Both the position numbers and the translations under genes were made by a program. DNA of 64,000 nt, taken from the NCBI GenBank assembly GCA_005656395.1, contig SRSI01000048.1, positions 124,001 to 188,000 of the forward strand, given 5' to 3'. Within the stretch, counting starts at the first letter, position 1. Every line of letters begins with the position of its first letter. The DNA comes from Strongyloides papillosus. Its lineage: Eukaryota; Nematoda; Chromadorea; Rhabditida; Strongyloididae. Below are positions 12,901 through 24,549 of the stretch, piece by piece. The notes below the pieces were generated by a model that saw only the letters and a list, made by a program, of their open reading frames with translations, made no database searches and had not been told where the DNA came from.

Positions 12901-15900
12901 ACCAATTAATGTTCCGACTCAGAAAATAAGACAAGACCTGCTGGATGAAAGATGCTCTGTACAGATGGTTGTTGAGGAGAGTGAATATGGAACTGATACA
13001 GAGGTACATGGAAGGAAATTATGGGATAAAAGTTCACCAACAAAAAATATTAGACAAAACCAACAAAAAAGTGATTCAAAAGATTTAGAACATGATATTG
13101 GAAAAGAAAGAAATCGAAAATTAGAAAAAATTATTAGTGTTGATTGCAATACTGATAAAACCTTAGAAAATAGTGATGAAAGCGAGTTTATTATCAATGA
13201 AATTGATGTTAATGTTAATTTAAGAAAAAAGATTCATCTAAAAAAATCATCTAGTAGTGACTCATTGGCACCTATGTCATTTTTTGATAATGGATTGATA
13301 GTTGTTAAAAAGATTAACGTCAATCTTTTTGCTAGTATACTTAGTAATATTATTATACCCAATAATACTCTTCCCAATACTGATGATTTATCAGGTTATA
13401 TTGAAGAACTACCAGTTGATGACGATGATGATAGAGTCTCTCTACCTAGTAATGTACAAAAATTAGAGAAAGCAGTTCAATGTTTAGATGAGACTCTTCA
13501 AGAAGAAGGCTCTAAATCTACCGATGATGATTCAGACTCAATATTTTCAATTAACTTTGCAAAATTAAATGTATCAATAGTCGCTAAGTCATTAAATGAT
13601 ATTTGTTATTATAATGTTGAAGAATTACCATTTTGTGAGTTAGAATACAGTCTTACATTGAACAACCAATCATATAATAACAATAATCCTTTTAATTATC
13701 TTGATGTAAACTTTGAATCTCCAGAAAATGCACCATTTAATGTATTAGTTACTGAAAATAATATTGTGAATGATGATGGTACTTCAAAATCAATTCTATC
13801 ACACACCTCATCAATTAAAGATTCAAATAAAAGTTTAGTTATCAGTAGAGAAGGAAGTCCATTAAGTACTGAGCTTACAATACCAACATATATCATAAAA
13901 AAAGGATCGACGGCATCAATAACATGTGAATTAACTACTAACTTTAGCAGGGATAGTGATATTTCATGGTTTAAGGGTAAAAATAAAATATCATATGAAA
14001 GTGGAAGAATTGACAGAATATCTCATGATCTCTTAGAAGTTTTAATTATTAATAATGTTGATGAGAGTGATGCTGATATATATAGTTTAGAAGTGATGAA
14101 TGATATCTATCCAGTTGCTTATCTTTCAATCGAAGAAGGAATGAGTGATAGTTTTAATAAAGTTCTTCCTAAATTTATATCACCACCTCAAACACTCTTC
14201 GTTATGGAGGGACAAAAGGCAATTATTACTTGTCAAACTAATAAAGAAGCACCAAATTTAATGTGGTACAGGGATAGGAAACCAATTGAAAGTAATGATA
14301 GAATTTCATTTGAAACTGATACTCAAAATAATATATATAAAATTATCATTCTTGAAACTAACTTATTTGATCAAGGAACATACTATGCATGTTGTGATGA
14401 CATAACAACATCCACAAATTTGGTTGTTGAGGAAATGATAACAGAAAAAGAGATAACTGTTTCATCAACAGATGATGAAGAAAATTTAGCTGAGTATGTT
14501 GTTTCATTAAACTCAACAGCCACCATTGCTTGTGAATTGGAGGAAGATGAATTTATCCAGAAGTTTGTATGGAAAAAAGATGGAAAAGATATCTTTTTGG
14601 GTGATGAAGATAAAATTGAACATGTAATTAATAATAAGAAACATTACCTTATCATTCACAATACAGAAGAATCGGATTCTGGTATTTATAGTGTTGATAT
14701 TGATGGAAATCAATTTATGGTTGCCAATATTGTGGTTTCAGAATTTGATGAAGAAAATGGATTAAGACGATATTCTAAGAAGAAGAGAATATCAACTCAT
14801 AGTTTGACAAGAAAAAGTATCATTGAAGAGAGTGATAATGAGGAGAGTGTTCAGGAATAATTAATTGTTATTTATCAATTAATTCATCACATTTTCTAAT
14901 GTTTTAAGTTTTTGGAAAATTCTTTTTTGATCTTTTAATAATTATTAAAAAAAAATTTTAAGTATAATTTTATAGTAATTTATTTTTAAATGATTTCACA
15001 CACATATAAAAAATTTTTTTAAATGATAACATATAAATATAAAAATTTTATTATAGAAAAAAGTTGTATATTATCAAATATATCGAGAGAAGAGAAGATT
15101 GTAGATGATAAATTGAATAAAGATACTAGTAAACCATTGATAAATACGGAAATTGAAATTATTGTTGAAGATCATATTTGTCAAGAACCTGAGAAAAATC
15201 AAGTTTTATGCCAGGAAAGTAATGTTGAGAGTGGAAACATAAAGAACACCGAACTACCAATCAATACGCGTATGTTAGTATTGCAAAAATTAAGAGTAAA
15301 CTTGTAATTATTCATTTTTCAGCTTTAGTAGAAAATTCATTAACAGTAAATATTAAGATTTCAAAACTTGAACAAGATGAAGAATATTGTCATATAAATT
15401 TTATACATCCAGAAGTATATACAAGCCAATCACAAAACACTTCAACCTCGCATACAGTAAAAAGTATTCGAGAGGATGTGTACTACGATTCTGATGAAAC
15501 AACAATTACAGAATCATTATCAAATGTCTCATTGAAACAATTGAATTTACAAGAAATAGATAAAGAGAAACATGTGGAGACTGATAACTTTCCAAGTACA
15601 ATCCTAGAAGAATATGAATATGTTAGCTTTGTGTCATCCTTACTGACTGATAAGAAAACTTCATCTCTTACTACATTTTATTCTGTAACAGAAAATCTCC
15701 AAGAATTATTGAAGAATACTGATCATGAAGTACATAGAAGTAGGATAGATTCAGTAACTTTAACAGAAAAAAGTACTTTATCTTCAATTAGTAGTTTGGA
15801 ATTTGTTCATAATTTTGACAGTTGTTATTCTCAAGAATTTATACCACATGTTATTGATATACACTTGCACAACCCATATGAATCCTTAAATACTGATATT

Positions 15901-17865
15901 GTTATTGATACTATAAGAAGTATCCAATTACAATCAACTTTCAGTACACCTAAACTTAAAGAAAAATCTTTAAATGAATCTTATTGTGTCATCTCTGAAA
16001 TAAATCAATTTTTTGAACTAAGTTTTGATCCACAAAAATTGGGAAGTAGTTTCACAATTCTTGATAAAATTGTTGATGATGAAGTGTCTGTTAAGACCAC
16101 ATCCGATATGATGATATTTCCTGATTCTCTTTCAATTACCTCAACAACCACAACATATAATGCTCCAAAATTCTTGAAAACCCTTTCTCCAAATAGTATA
16201 GTATTTGAGAATGAAGCAGTAATACTTAGAGTATCATTCTCAGGAATACCATTACCACACATTACCTGGTACTGTAATGGAAATATTTTATTAAATAATA
16301 GGTAGATTTAATTGTTTATAATTATTAATTACTTAATGCTTCTAGTATATGTACAATCTTATGTGAAGATGGAGTTTCATTATTAAGAATTAGTGATAGT
16401 AACATTCTTAATAATGATGATTATATAACTTGCCAAATTGATAATGCAGCAGGGTCAGAGTATAGTGAGACAAAAATTAGGAAACTTAAAAATGAAACAA
16501 AAATTTGCAATGTCAATCTAAAAAATATTGGTGATTATCAGAGTGCTTCAGTTAGCCTTTTGGAAAATGATAAAGCTAATGTGACAAAAGATATTGATAA
16601 ATCTTTGTCACTAGAGTTGGAAGTTATAGAAAATGGTGATCATAATTTATTAGGAGGTGAAGTATCATTAAAAAATTTCTATTTCGAAAAACCCCTATTT
16701 ATTCAAGAATTACCAAAACAAATATTCTGTTTAGAGAATGAAAATATAAACTTTAAATGCATTTTCAAGGGTTCTCCAGAACCAGTAGTTACTTGGAAAA
16801 AGAATGGTTACCTGTTAAATGATAATGGTAAATTAAATATCATTTGTGAGGATGGAATTACAATCCTGAAACTTTATAATTTAATCGAATTTGATAGTGG
16901 TGTTTATGAATGCCAAATTAACAATGGATTAGGAATAGAGAAATGTCATTGTCACGTTACCGTTGAACGTTAGTTTAACTTAGTAGATTCTTAAGCTTAT
17001 TCTTCTTTTTTTAGGAAATGCAAAAAATACATCGAACGTTGCAATTGAAATCCGTTGTTGTAAGGAACCACAAGAATCTTATCTCGGTATATTGGTTGAT
17101 GAAAAACTTCTAAACGAAAGAATTAATGAAACTGCAGATAAGAAAAATTTCATTGGTTTTCGTTTTACTGGTAAGTATTACAGTTAAAATTAAGTTGTGT
17201 TTTAATCGTAATAAGCAACATATGAATACACCTATCTCCGTTTAATTTTATTTTTCAGAAGCAATATTACCAAATGAAGACGATACTCAATCTACCTCTT
17301 CAAGTCATGAATCTTTGGATGACGGTAATGACGAAACTTCTCCAATTTTTGTGACAAAATTACCAGAAATTAAAGAAATTACCAAAGGTGACAATATTGA
17401 CTTTAAAGTTCTTTTTATTGGTGAACCTATCCCAGATATTCGATGGGAACTTGATTCAAATACCATTAAAGGAAATATTACGTAAGTTAATAATAAATTT
17501 AATTAAAATTCATTATTAGAAAGACAATAGAAGATGGAGTTGCAATTTTTAAAGCTGATAATATTCAGTCAAATTTATTATTGACGTGTATAGCACAGAA
17601 TCGAAATGGCACTGAAAGATGTTCTTGTAAAATTGTTTTAAAATCAGAAACAGATGGTGGAACAAATAACTTAGAAATTGGTAATGATTTTGACTTTATT
17701 GATATAGAAGGTAATGTCGAGAAAGAAGTTAATGAAGTGATATTATCTAATATAAATAATGCAGTCTCAACACCCATGAATATTCCAATTGAAAATGATA
17801 ATGTAAATAATACGGTCAATATAAAAAACGATCCTGAGATAGAAGATAATTTAGGAAAAATGTAG
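3904..17865 (+). CDS. titin-like giant sarcomeric protein, N-terminal block (13 Ig domains)
   Basis: Elastic/scaffold protein of the sarcomere, TTN-1-like. Inferred exons: 3904-9245, 9287-9426, 9915-14816 (or reading to a stop at 14860), 15057-15269, 15323-16301, 16346-16968, 17015-17170, 17259-17481 and 17520-17865. With these joins the frame stays open for 4307 residues. Ig domains lie near 4160-4440, 4537-4812, 5094-5388, 5497-5775, 6042-6327, 6748-7032, 9106-9426, 13870-14130, 14160-14440, 14490-14745, 16165-16480, 16690-16968 and 17335-17645. Between them are long acidic, Ser/Asn-rich spacers (7033-9090) and a predicted helical/coiled region (about 11500-12400). The frame is also open from the acceptor at 3861 to the ATG at 3904, so more exons could lie upstream. 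The last exon ends at a TAG, but two in-phase donors (GTAATG at 17691 and 17711) could splice to 26192. The join at 14816 to 15057 is the weakest. Confidence 0.8.
9427..9914 (+). other. intron of the titin-like block (488 bases)
   Basis: Donor GTTAGT at 9427 and acceptor TTTTATAG at 9914 join phase-1 exons. It is about ten times longer than most introns here. No open frame, repeat or regulatory motif was recognised inside it. Confidence 0.75.
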
Positions 17866-18001
17866 CAAGTTTAAACTCGCAATCTGAAGATTTTAATAAC
17901 TCCAGATGACTGTGAAGTACTTGAGAAAGATTTAATGAAATTTATTTTTTAAATATTCTTTAATTTATGTGGATAAAAAAATATTTGTTTGAAGTTTTTT
18001 C

Positions 18002-19537
18002 TTAAAGTTCATTAGTACAATTAGTTTTTGATATCATTTGTTTTATTAATTCATCCTGTCTACTTTGTTCCTCCTTCATTTGTTCTGCCTGTTGTTCATC
18101 CTGTGCTACTTTAATGAAATTATCAACAATAATAGTAATAGGTAATGCAAGAACCAAGACTCCTGACATTATTGCAGCTGAAGCAATAATTTTACCCATA
18201 GCCGTTGAAGGAACACTATCACCATATCCTACTGTTGTCATCGTCACAATACACCTAAAATATTGGTAGAATTTATTACATTCTTATAAAATTACTTACC
18301 ACCAATATGCTGCAGGAATTGATGTAAATGGAGTACCTTCTTCATCTTTTTCTAAGAAGTATATCATTGTTGAAAAGAATACTACACCAGTTAATAATAC
18401 AATTGTCATCATTTGTAATTGTTTTTGAGAACGTTGTAATGTCATACCAAATGTTTGTAATCCACTACTGAATCTTCCAAGTTTAATAATTCTAATAACT
18501 CTTAGAACTCTCAGTATACGTACAACAAGAAAAGCCCATCTTAAGTCTCTTAATTTTTTATCATCCACACCACATAACGTTAAAAGAAGTTCCAAATAAA
18601 AAGGAACAATTGCCATTAAATCAACTAAATTTAAGGGTTTTAACATAAAATGTAATTTCCGAGGTGCTGCAAAAAGACGAAGGCAATATTCAACAGTAAA
18701 AAATGCTATACATATACGTTCCGTAAAAACAAATGCCGGATGTTCTACTCGCATTTCTTCAACTTTCTCAATAACAGTAACAGTTCCATTAGGTAAAACA
18801 ATTGTTTCATTGTGTGGTGGCATATATTGAGTTACTTGAAATTCAGGAATAGTTCCAAAACTAAGGCCTAACACAGAAATTGCAACAAATAATGTAGAGG
18901 TTAATTCAAAAAATTTAGCTTGACCAGAACTACCAGGTCTTGACAAAAATGTCCACATTCTTCTTCTAAGTTTACCAAATCTTAATTTATCAAATGTATT
19001 ATCATCAATTTTTTCTTCTTCTCTCTCCTCTATCTTTTCTTTTGGTACTATATCAGCACAACATGATCCTACATAACTTGTTGATATTCTCCAAAAATCT
19101 AATTCTGATAAAAAGGATGCTGCACAAATTTCGGGAGGTTTATGAATCACACCAGATGCATAAAATTGAAATATACAATCAAATATTAGTGGAGATCTTT
19201 GAAAATAATAACTTTCTTCATCTTCTAAATATGCATCAGCTACCTTACACCTTGATGGATGTTTCAATTGTACAAATTTTGATAAAAACCCGGATGCATC
19301 ATTTCTTAAAATTGAATCACATAATAATAAATATTTTTGACCACCAATATTTAATTTTAAAAACGAAGGTTTAGATTTATCTTCATCTACCGATTGAATA
19401 ACCTGATAACAATCACCACCATTTTTCCATACATCATCAAGTAATTTTCCAGTATTCCTATCAGCGGTATCCATAGCCTCGGTACGCTTTAGTGGAATCA
19501 TCCGCTTTTTGTGTTGTTGGGCGGCACCACTAATCAT
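18002..19537 (-). CDS. exp-2: voltage-gated potassium channel, EXP-2-like Kv family
   Basis: Pore-forming Kv subunit of the plasma membrane. Exon 1 is 19537-18300, exon 2 is 18254-18002, with a 45-base intron (18299-18255) splitting the codon after YW of YWWCIVTM. Product 496 residues, normal Kv size. Seen: a T1 tetramerisation domain at about residues 53-155 with LNIGG and a perfect HX5CX20CC zinc motif, typical of Kv2/3/4-type rather than Shaker subunits; S1 to S3; an S4 with regularly spaced Arg ([13 protein letters not shown]); the selectivity filter TVGYGD; and an S6 ending [10 protein letters not shown], where the second Pro of the usual PVP/PIP gate is Thr. The N-linked sequons NET and NGT lie in the S1-S2 loop. 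It sits antisense between two titin-like blocks. From memory, C. elegans exp-2 (F12F3.1) neighbours ttn-1 exons, which supports the name; kvs paralogues remain possible. Confidence 0.85.
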
Positions 19538-19552
19538 ATTGCCAGTTACCCT

Positions 19553-22500
19553 AAAAAATAAGAAAAATGAATCTCATATTTTATGGTAATTTTTAATTTT
19601 AATAGCATACTTAACAAAATAAAGATTACTGATAATAACAACAAAGTTAAAAATAAAATATTTTCACAAAAGTACAGTGCTATTGAATATTTAAAAAACA
19701 ATAAATATATATTCAAAAATAAGCTTTATTAATTTTATATAACTAAATCATATATAACATAGATTTATACACAAAATTCTTTTCGAAGCTTAGAATTGAA
19801 GTGAAAGATTTAAAATTTTATTTATTGTTAATAAAAATTGTCTCTATTCTCTTACAAATTGTTAATAATGTTTAAAGTAAACTGTATTCTTTAACAATAT
19901 ATTTTTACGAATAATTTGTAAAATACAGTTAACGAGAAGTATTCAAGAATATAGGTATCATTGATAGCTAAAGCTTATTTTAATGTTTTTTATCATTATA
20001 ATATTATAAAACATATTATTTTAAGGAATTAATACATTTGAAAGCTAATTATAATCTGATATCTGAGAGAAAAGTACTAAATAGATATTATTGAAACATA
20101 TTGTTTTATCTCGTAAATTAGAAAATGAAGTATTTAACTACTTTTTATTAGTTTTACAATACTTGCTAATAACATATTATAATTATGTACTAGATACTTC
20201 TCATAAACTTTTAAAAATATTTAAAATAATGTAGTGCAATTTTTAAAATTTTGAATGATTTATGTATCATTTTATTTATTTATCACAGATGATCTAAATT
20301 GTTCTAATTACTCATTTACTTTTAATTTGTTTATTTATGAAACTTTTTGAGTTAAGTACATATATTGATAATATTTTTACAATTAGATTATGATAATAAA
20401 AAAAATGTACATTAAAAGTATAAATTATATATCTAAATAAAAAAGTTATTTAACTAAATGATTAATGAGTAAAAAAATTGTGTAAAAGTTTCTAACATAA
20501 AATATACGTAAAATTGTTTAATTTTATATCTATAAAGATTATAAAAGATGTTATATTACTTATATTTAATCAAAAAAACTTTGTACTATTCTATAAGCTT
20601 CTACAAACATTTAAAGTTTATCACATATAAATTTTTACTTCAATGTTAAACGATTAAATTATTTAGAGAATTTCTATTATACCATAATATCTACTTAATT
20701 ATAGTATAAAGTACAAAATTTTTGTTGTAATTATTAATCTTAACTTTTATTTAAACATTTTAACAAGATTCTTTTATAAGTCTACTTTTAATTAATTAAT
20801 AGATAGTAGCACAGAATTTTTCATTTTAAATTTATAAAAATCAACAAAACTTTTACATAAAGATCATTAATGTTTAAACGATATATTATAAGCATCTAAC
20901 ATTCAACGACTAGTGAAAACACATTTACAATTAATAATAAAACACAATATACTTCTACACTCTTCAGGTATTTATTAAAAAAATCTTCACTTTTATTGCT
21001 ACTTCAAATATTATTTATATTTTTGTAAATTTTTATAAATGACTATCTTCATAAAAAAGAATACAATCAACATTAATTTTTGATAATTATTAAAAAATAT
21101 AGATAACATAATTAGAATAAATTTATCTCCATATATATTTCTTGCAGTTGAAGTTTGAGGAAATTATTTATAAATAGAGAAAATTAAAATAATATTAAAA
21201 TAACAATTTCTTTTTCTAAAGTGGCATTAACTAATCTTGTATATAAAAATTTCAACACAAATCAAAAAAAGAACTATAACATGTAAGTAGTGTTATTTTT
21301 TATGTTAAGCATACAAAATAGCATATAGTAATTATAAAAAGACATCTTTTACGTTTTGAAATAGAATAATAATTGCTACTAACAATTAGATATTATAGCC
21401 AAAGCACAATAAAAATATATCAGGCCAATTGAATGTTAGAAGTGTTAAAAAAACTCAGTTATTCTGATTACTTCATATGACAATCATTACTTACATTGGA
21501 GATCGCATTTGTTATTATAATTAAAAATTCTTCCTTGAAACCGGGGTATTTAAAAAACTTAATATAAATTATTTAATTCGAAATAATACTGTAAATCTTT
21601 TGTTTTAAAATTTAATAAAAAATATAAACTTTTTCAATGAAAATTACTAAGGATTCTTATTGTTTCTAATTGTTATACAGAATTTTATCACTTATTAGGA
21701 TTAAAGAAAATACTTGAATAATAAATCAAGGATCTGTCAAATCATAAGGCTTTAAAAAATGACTAGTTTATATTTAATAATTTAAGATTAAATATTTATT
21801 TTTTTTAAGTGTAAAAATATTTTTAGTTTAGATATTCTCAAAAATAGTGGAACATTTAAAAAAAAACTTACAAATCTTGTTGTTCTCCGATACCAAAGAC
21901 GTAGAGTTATAAAGTGAAGTTGTATGACAACCTCGCATAATTGCATTTTTTTAGGAAAAAAGATTCACTTATTATTTTTATATTTAAATGGAAAAATATT
22001 AATTTTTTAATGAAATAAAATTAAATATTTTATAAAGACTATAAAGTAAAATATTTCCATAGAATTTCACCTGATCTATGAAATTTGATACAATTTTTTC
22101 AATATGTTATTTAAACAATATCTTATTATAGCAATTAAGATATTGTTCCGTTTGTTTAAAATATTAGAAATGCCACTTAAAGAAATAATATAGGCTAATA
22201 TGTATAGCATATACTATAGGTAAAAATATTTTCCTAAAATATATATTTCTTGAATGTGTTAAGATTAAACATACAACAAATAAATCCTGACAACCCCTAT
22301 TTTACATAAACATGCAGTTTACAACAACAATCTTAGAAAACATATTTAAAATATCTTTTTTTAACTAAACTTACATAGTAGGCATTTTGATTTCTAAATA
22401 AATTTATAAAATTTGCATTAATTTCTATAAAAAAAATATCAAATAAATTTATCAGTAATAAAACAATTTGTTAGACTTTTCTAATTTTTTTTGACATTTA

Positions 22501-23812
22501 GTTTAACTAAATTTTAGTCTAAAAAAAGTTATTAATAAAATTTTTAATAAAAAAATAAATAAATTTAATTTTAAATGACAAATAGTTTTGGACAAATTTG
22601 TTTAAATTATAGCTTTCTAAAATATTTCTTGCATGTTAAAACTTATTTGCATCTTATTTATACTATGGTAAAACACATGATTTAATATTCTTGAAAATGT
22701 TATTGAGAATTTTATATAAAATAATATAGTTTTTAAAAAAATATTGGAAAATCAATCATAATGATATATCAATATAACTTATATAAACTAATTTATTCTT
22801 TCTTAAAATATTCCCAAATATTGAAGTTAAGTGTGAGAATTGTGAAGCGAAAACTAGAAGTTGTCAAACAATTTAAGGTACACAGATATGAAGAAAAATA
22901 TTGTGATGAATAATATATACTATAATGATATATCTTTAAAACAAAAATTTATTAACTAATAATTTTTTAATGTTAAGCCAAATATATAATACTTAATAGT
23001 TTATATTAGTAACTAAACACAATATTTTAACTAAACATATTAATATAAAAAGTTTTAAAAAAAATTTCTTTAGTAAATTATATAAATTTTTAGAAATTAA
23101 TCCCTTCCATTAAATGAAATATAATTAATTACTTAATTTATTAAAACCACTCTTTTATCATAATATAAAACTAATTATTTTTAAATTATATGAATAAAAA
23201 AGGCAATTAACTATTTTTGTTAAAATTATCAATGAAAATCAAACAATGGAGTCATTAAATCCTCTAAACAGAATATCATCAAATTGTTGATGTTCAACAA
23301 AATTTAAAAATAATACAATTTTACTTTAACGGACATTAAAAATTTTTATGGTTTTAGTGTTATTAAAGCTTTCTGTTTACTTAGTATAAATTCTTAATAA
23401 TAGCTTTTCTTCTAATAAAAAATATATATAAGACATTAATACATTCTTGAAATTTTTATTATGAAATAATTAGTAAATTATAGAAGTTTTACTCATTTTT
23501 TTCCATAATCTTGGAATCATTCTTATATTTTAAAAATATTCTTTTAAACCTAAGTTCTTATAATTTTTTGCCCCAATCTATATTTAAATATTTTAACTTT
23601 ATGTGAAGATGTAATTTATGACACTAAAATATTAAAAATTCATCTTATAGTAATAGTAATTAAAGTTCATAAATCTATTTCACTATATGTAAAAAATATT
23701 GCAAAATTCGAATCTTACGATGTTAAATGCTAAAATATAATGATATAATAATCTTTGATGATGAAAAATACTTTCTATCAAATAATAAAGGTATTTTTAT
23801 ATAAAACAAGAC
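19553..23812. other. long AT-rich non-coding region (upstream of the channel gene / titin intron)
   Basis: No convincing coding exon was found on either strand apart from the small GC-richer segment listed at 21872-21945. An acceptor (TTTTTTAG, minus strand) at 19552-19551 directly precedes the channel's first coding exon, so this region must contain at least one upstream exon or a trans-splice event for the channel. Sequence is mostly A/T runs. Confidence 0.5.
21872..21945 (-). other. candidate 5' UTR exon of the potassium channel gene
   Basis: A GC-richer block of about 74 bases in a very AT-rich desert, read on the minus strand, ending in a strong donor (TTT|GTAAGTTTTTTT, at 21871). It would splice to the acceptor at 19551. 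It contains an ATG (minus strand near 21945) whose frame runs through the splice and stops just past the channel ATG, so it would form an overlapping upstream ORF of about 31 codons. The frame in phase with the channel is closed by a TAA in this block, so it is not an N-terminal extension. The assignment rests on composition and the donor only. Confidence 0.35.
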
Positions 23813-24165
23813 CGAGATACTATCTTAAAAATATTTATTAGGAGTAGTGAAAACACAAATTATTGATAGTAAATGGCATAAAGAAATTGAATTTAATAAA
23901 AACGGAAAATGTATTTTAACACGTCAAGTAGCAGTAATAGAAACTAATTTATCATCACCTCCTGAATTTTAGTCTGCCATTGGTGAATGAAAAAGTGAAA
24001 TGAGAAAATTTAATTAAATTTGAAAGTATTATTTAATGGATCACTACCTATTAATAGTAAAATGGCTTAGAAATAATATTCTTGTATGAGATTATAGAGG
24101 ATTAAGGAAGTGTTTTTGACAATTCTTGAGAACGTGATAAAAAAATGGGAATTAGTGGAAAAAAA
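23813..24165 (+). pseudogene. decayed copy of a titin Ig-domain exon inside the large intron
   Basis: This stretch aligns by eye, base by base with small gaps, to the start of the functional exon at 40566-40925. Shared blocks include TCACCTCCTGAATTT, the ATGAATGAAAAAGT-like segment, GTAAAATGG and GACAATTCTTGA. The copy is interrupted by stops, for example TAG right after the CCTGAATTT block and TAA after AATTTAAT, so it cannot encode an Ig domain. It begins close to where the functional exon begins, which suggests duplication of an exon-containing segment within the same gene followed by decay. Confidence 0.75.
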
Positions 24166-24299
24166 TCCTAGAGCTTATTGGTCTAACATTGTTTAGAGAA
24201 TGTAAAACCAGCTTACCAGCGTTAGAAATACTTTTATGACTAAGAAAGGTGATAATTTAATGGAATTCTTAAATATAACGACTTAAAAATAGGTAGTTT

Positions 24300-24545
24300 T
24301 CAAGTTCTGCGCTGAAATTTGCCCGATGGTGTAATGGTTTTTGAGAAAATTAGAAAACACAACATGACAGGTTCAGCCTCTATATGACTATAGTGTTTTC
24401 ACCCAGTTTCTATAAAAAGCTCCTTTTAAGAAAATTAACAGGAATTGCCCAAAATCTTTAACACATTCACGATGTTGAAGCTGAATAGCTACTTTTCCGT
24501 TCTAGTCCATGGACCACTACGCTACTAGGTAGATTTTGCCGTGGA
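24300..24545 (-). mobile_element. possible tRNA-derived SINE-like repeat or relic
   Basis: A GC-richer island directly after the decayed Ig exon. On the minus strand it starts with a tRNA-like A-box (TAGCGTAGTGG at about 24502-24512) and about 45 bases on has a B-box-like GCTTCAACATC. On the plus strand a second A-box-like TGGTGTAATGG (about 24325) is followed by GGTTCAGCCTC (about 24370). No clean cloverleaf, terminal repeat or target duplication was found, so this is a weak call; an old unrelated insertion is equally possible. Confidence 0.25.
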
Positions 24546-24549
24546 AAAA

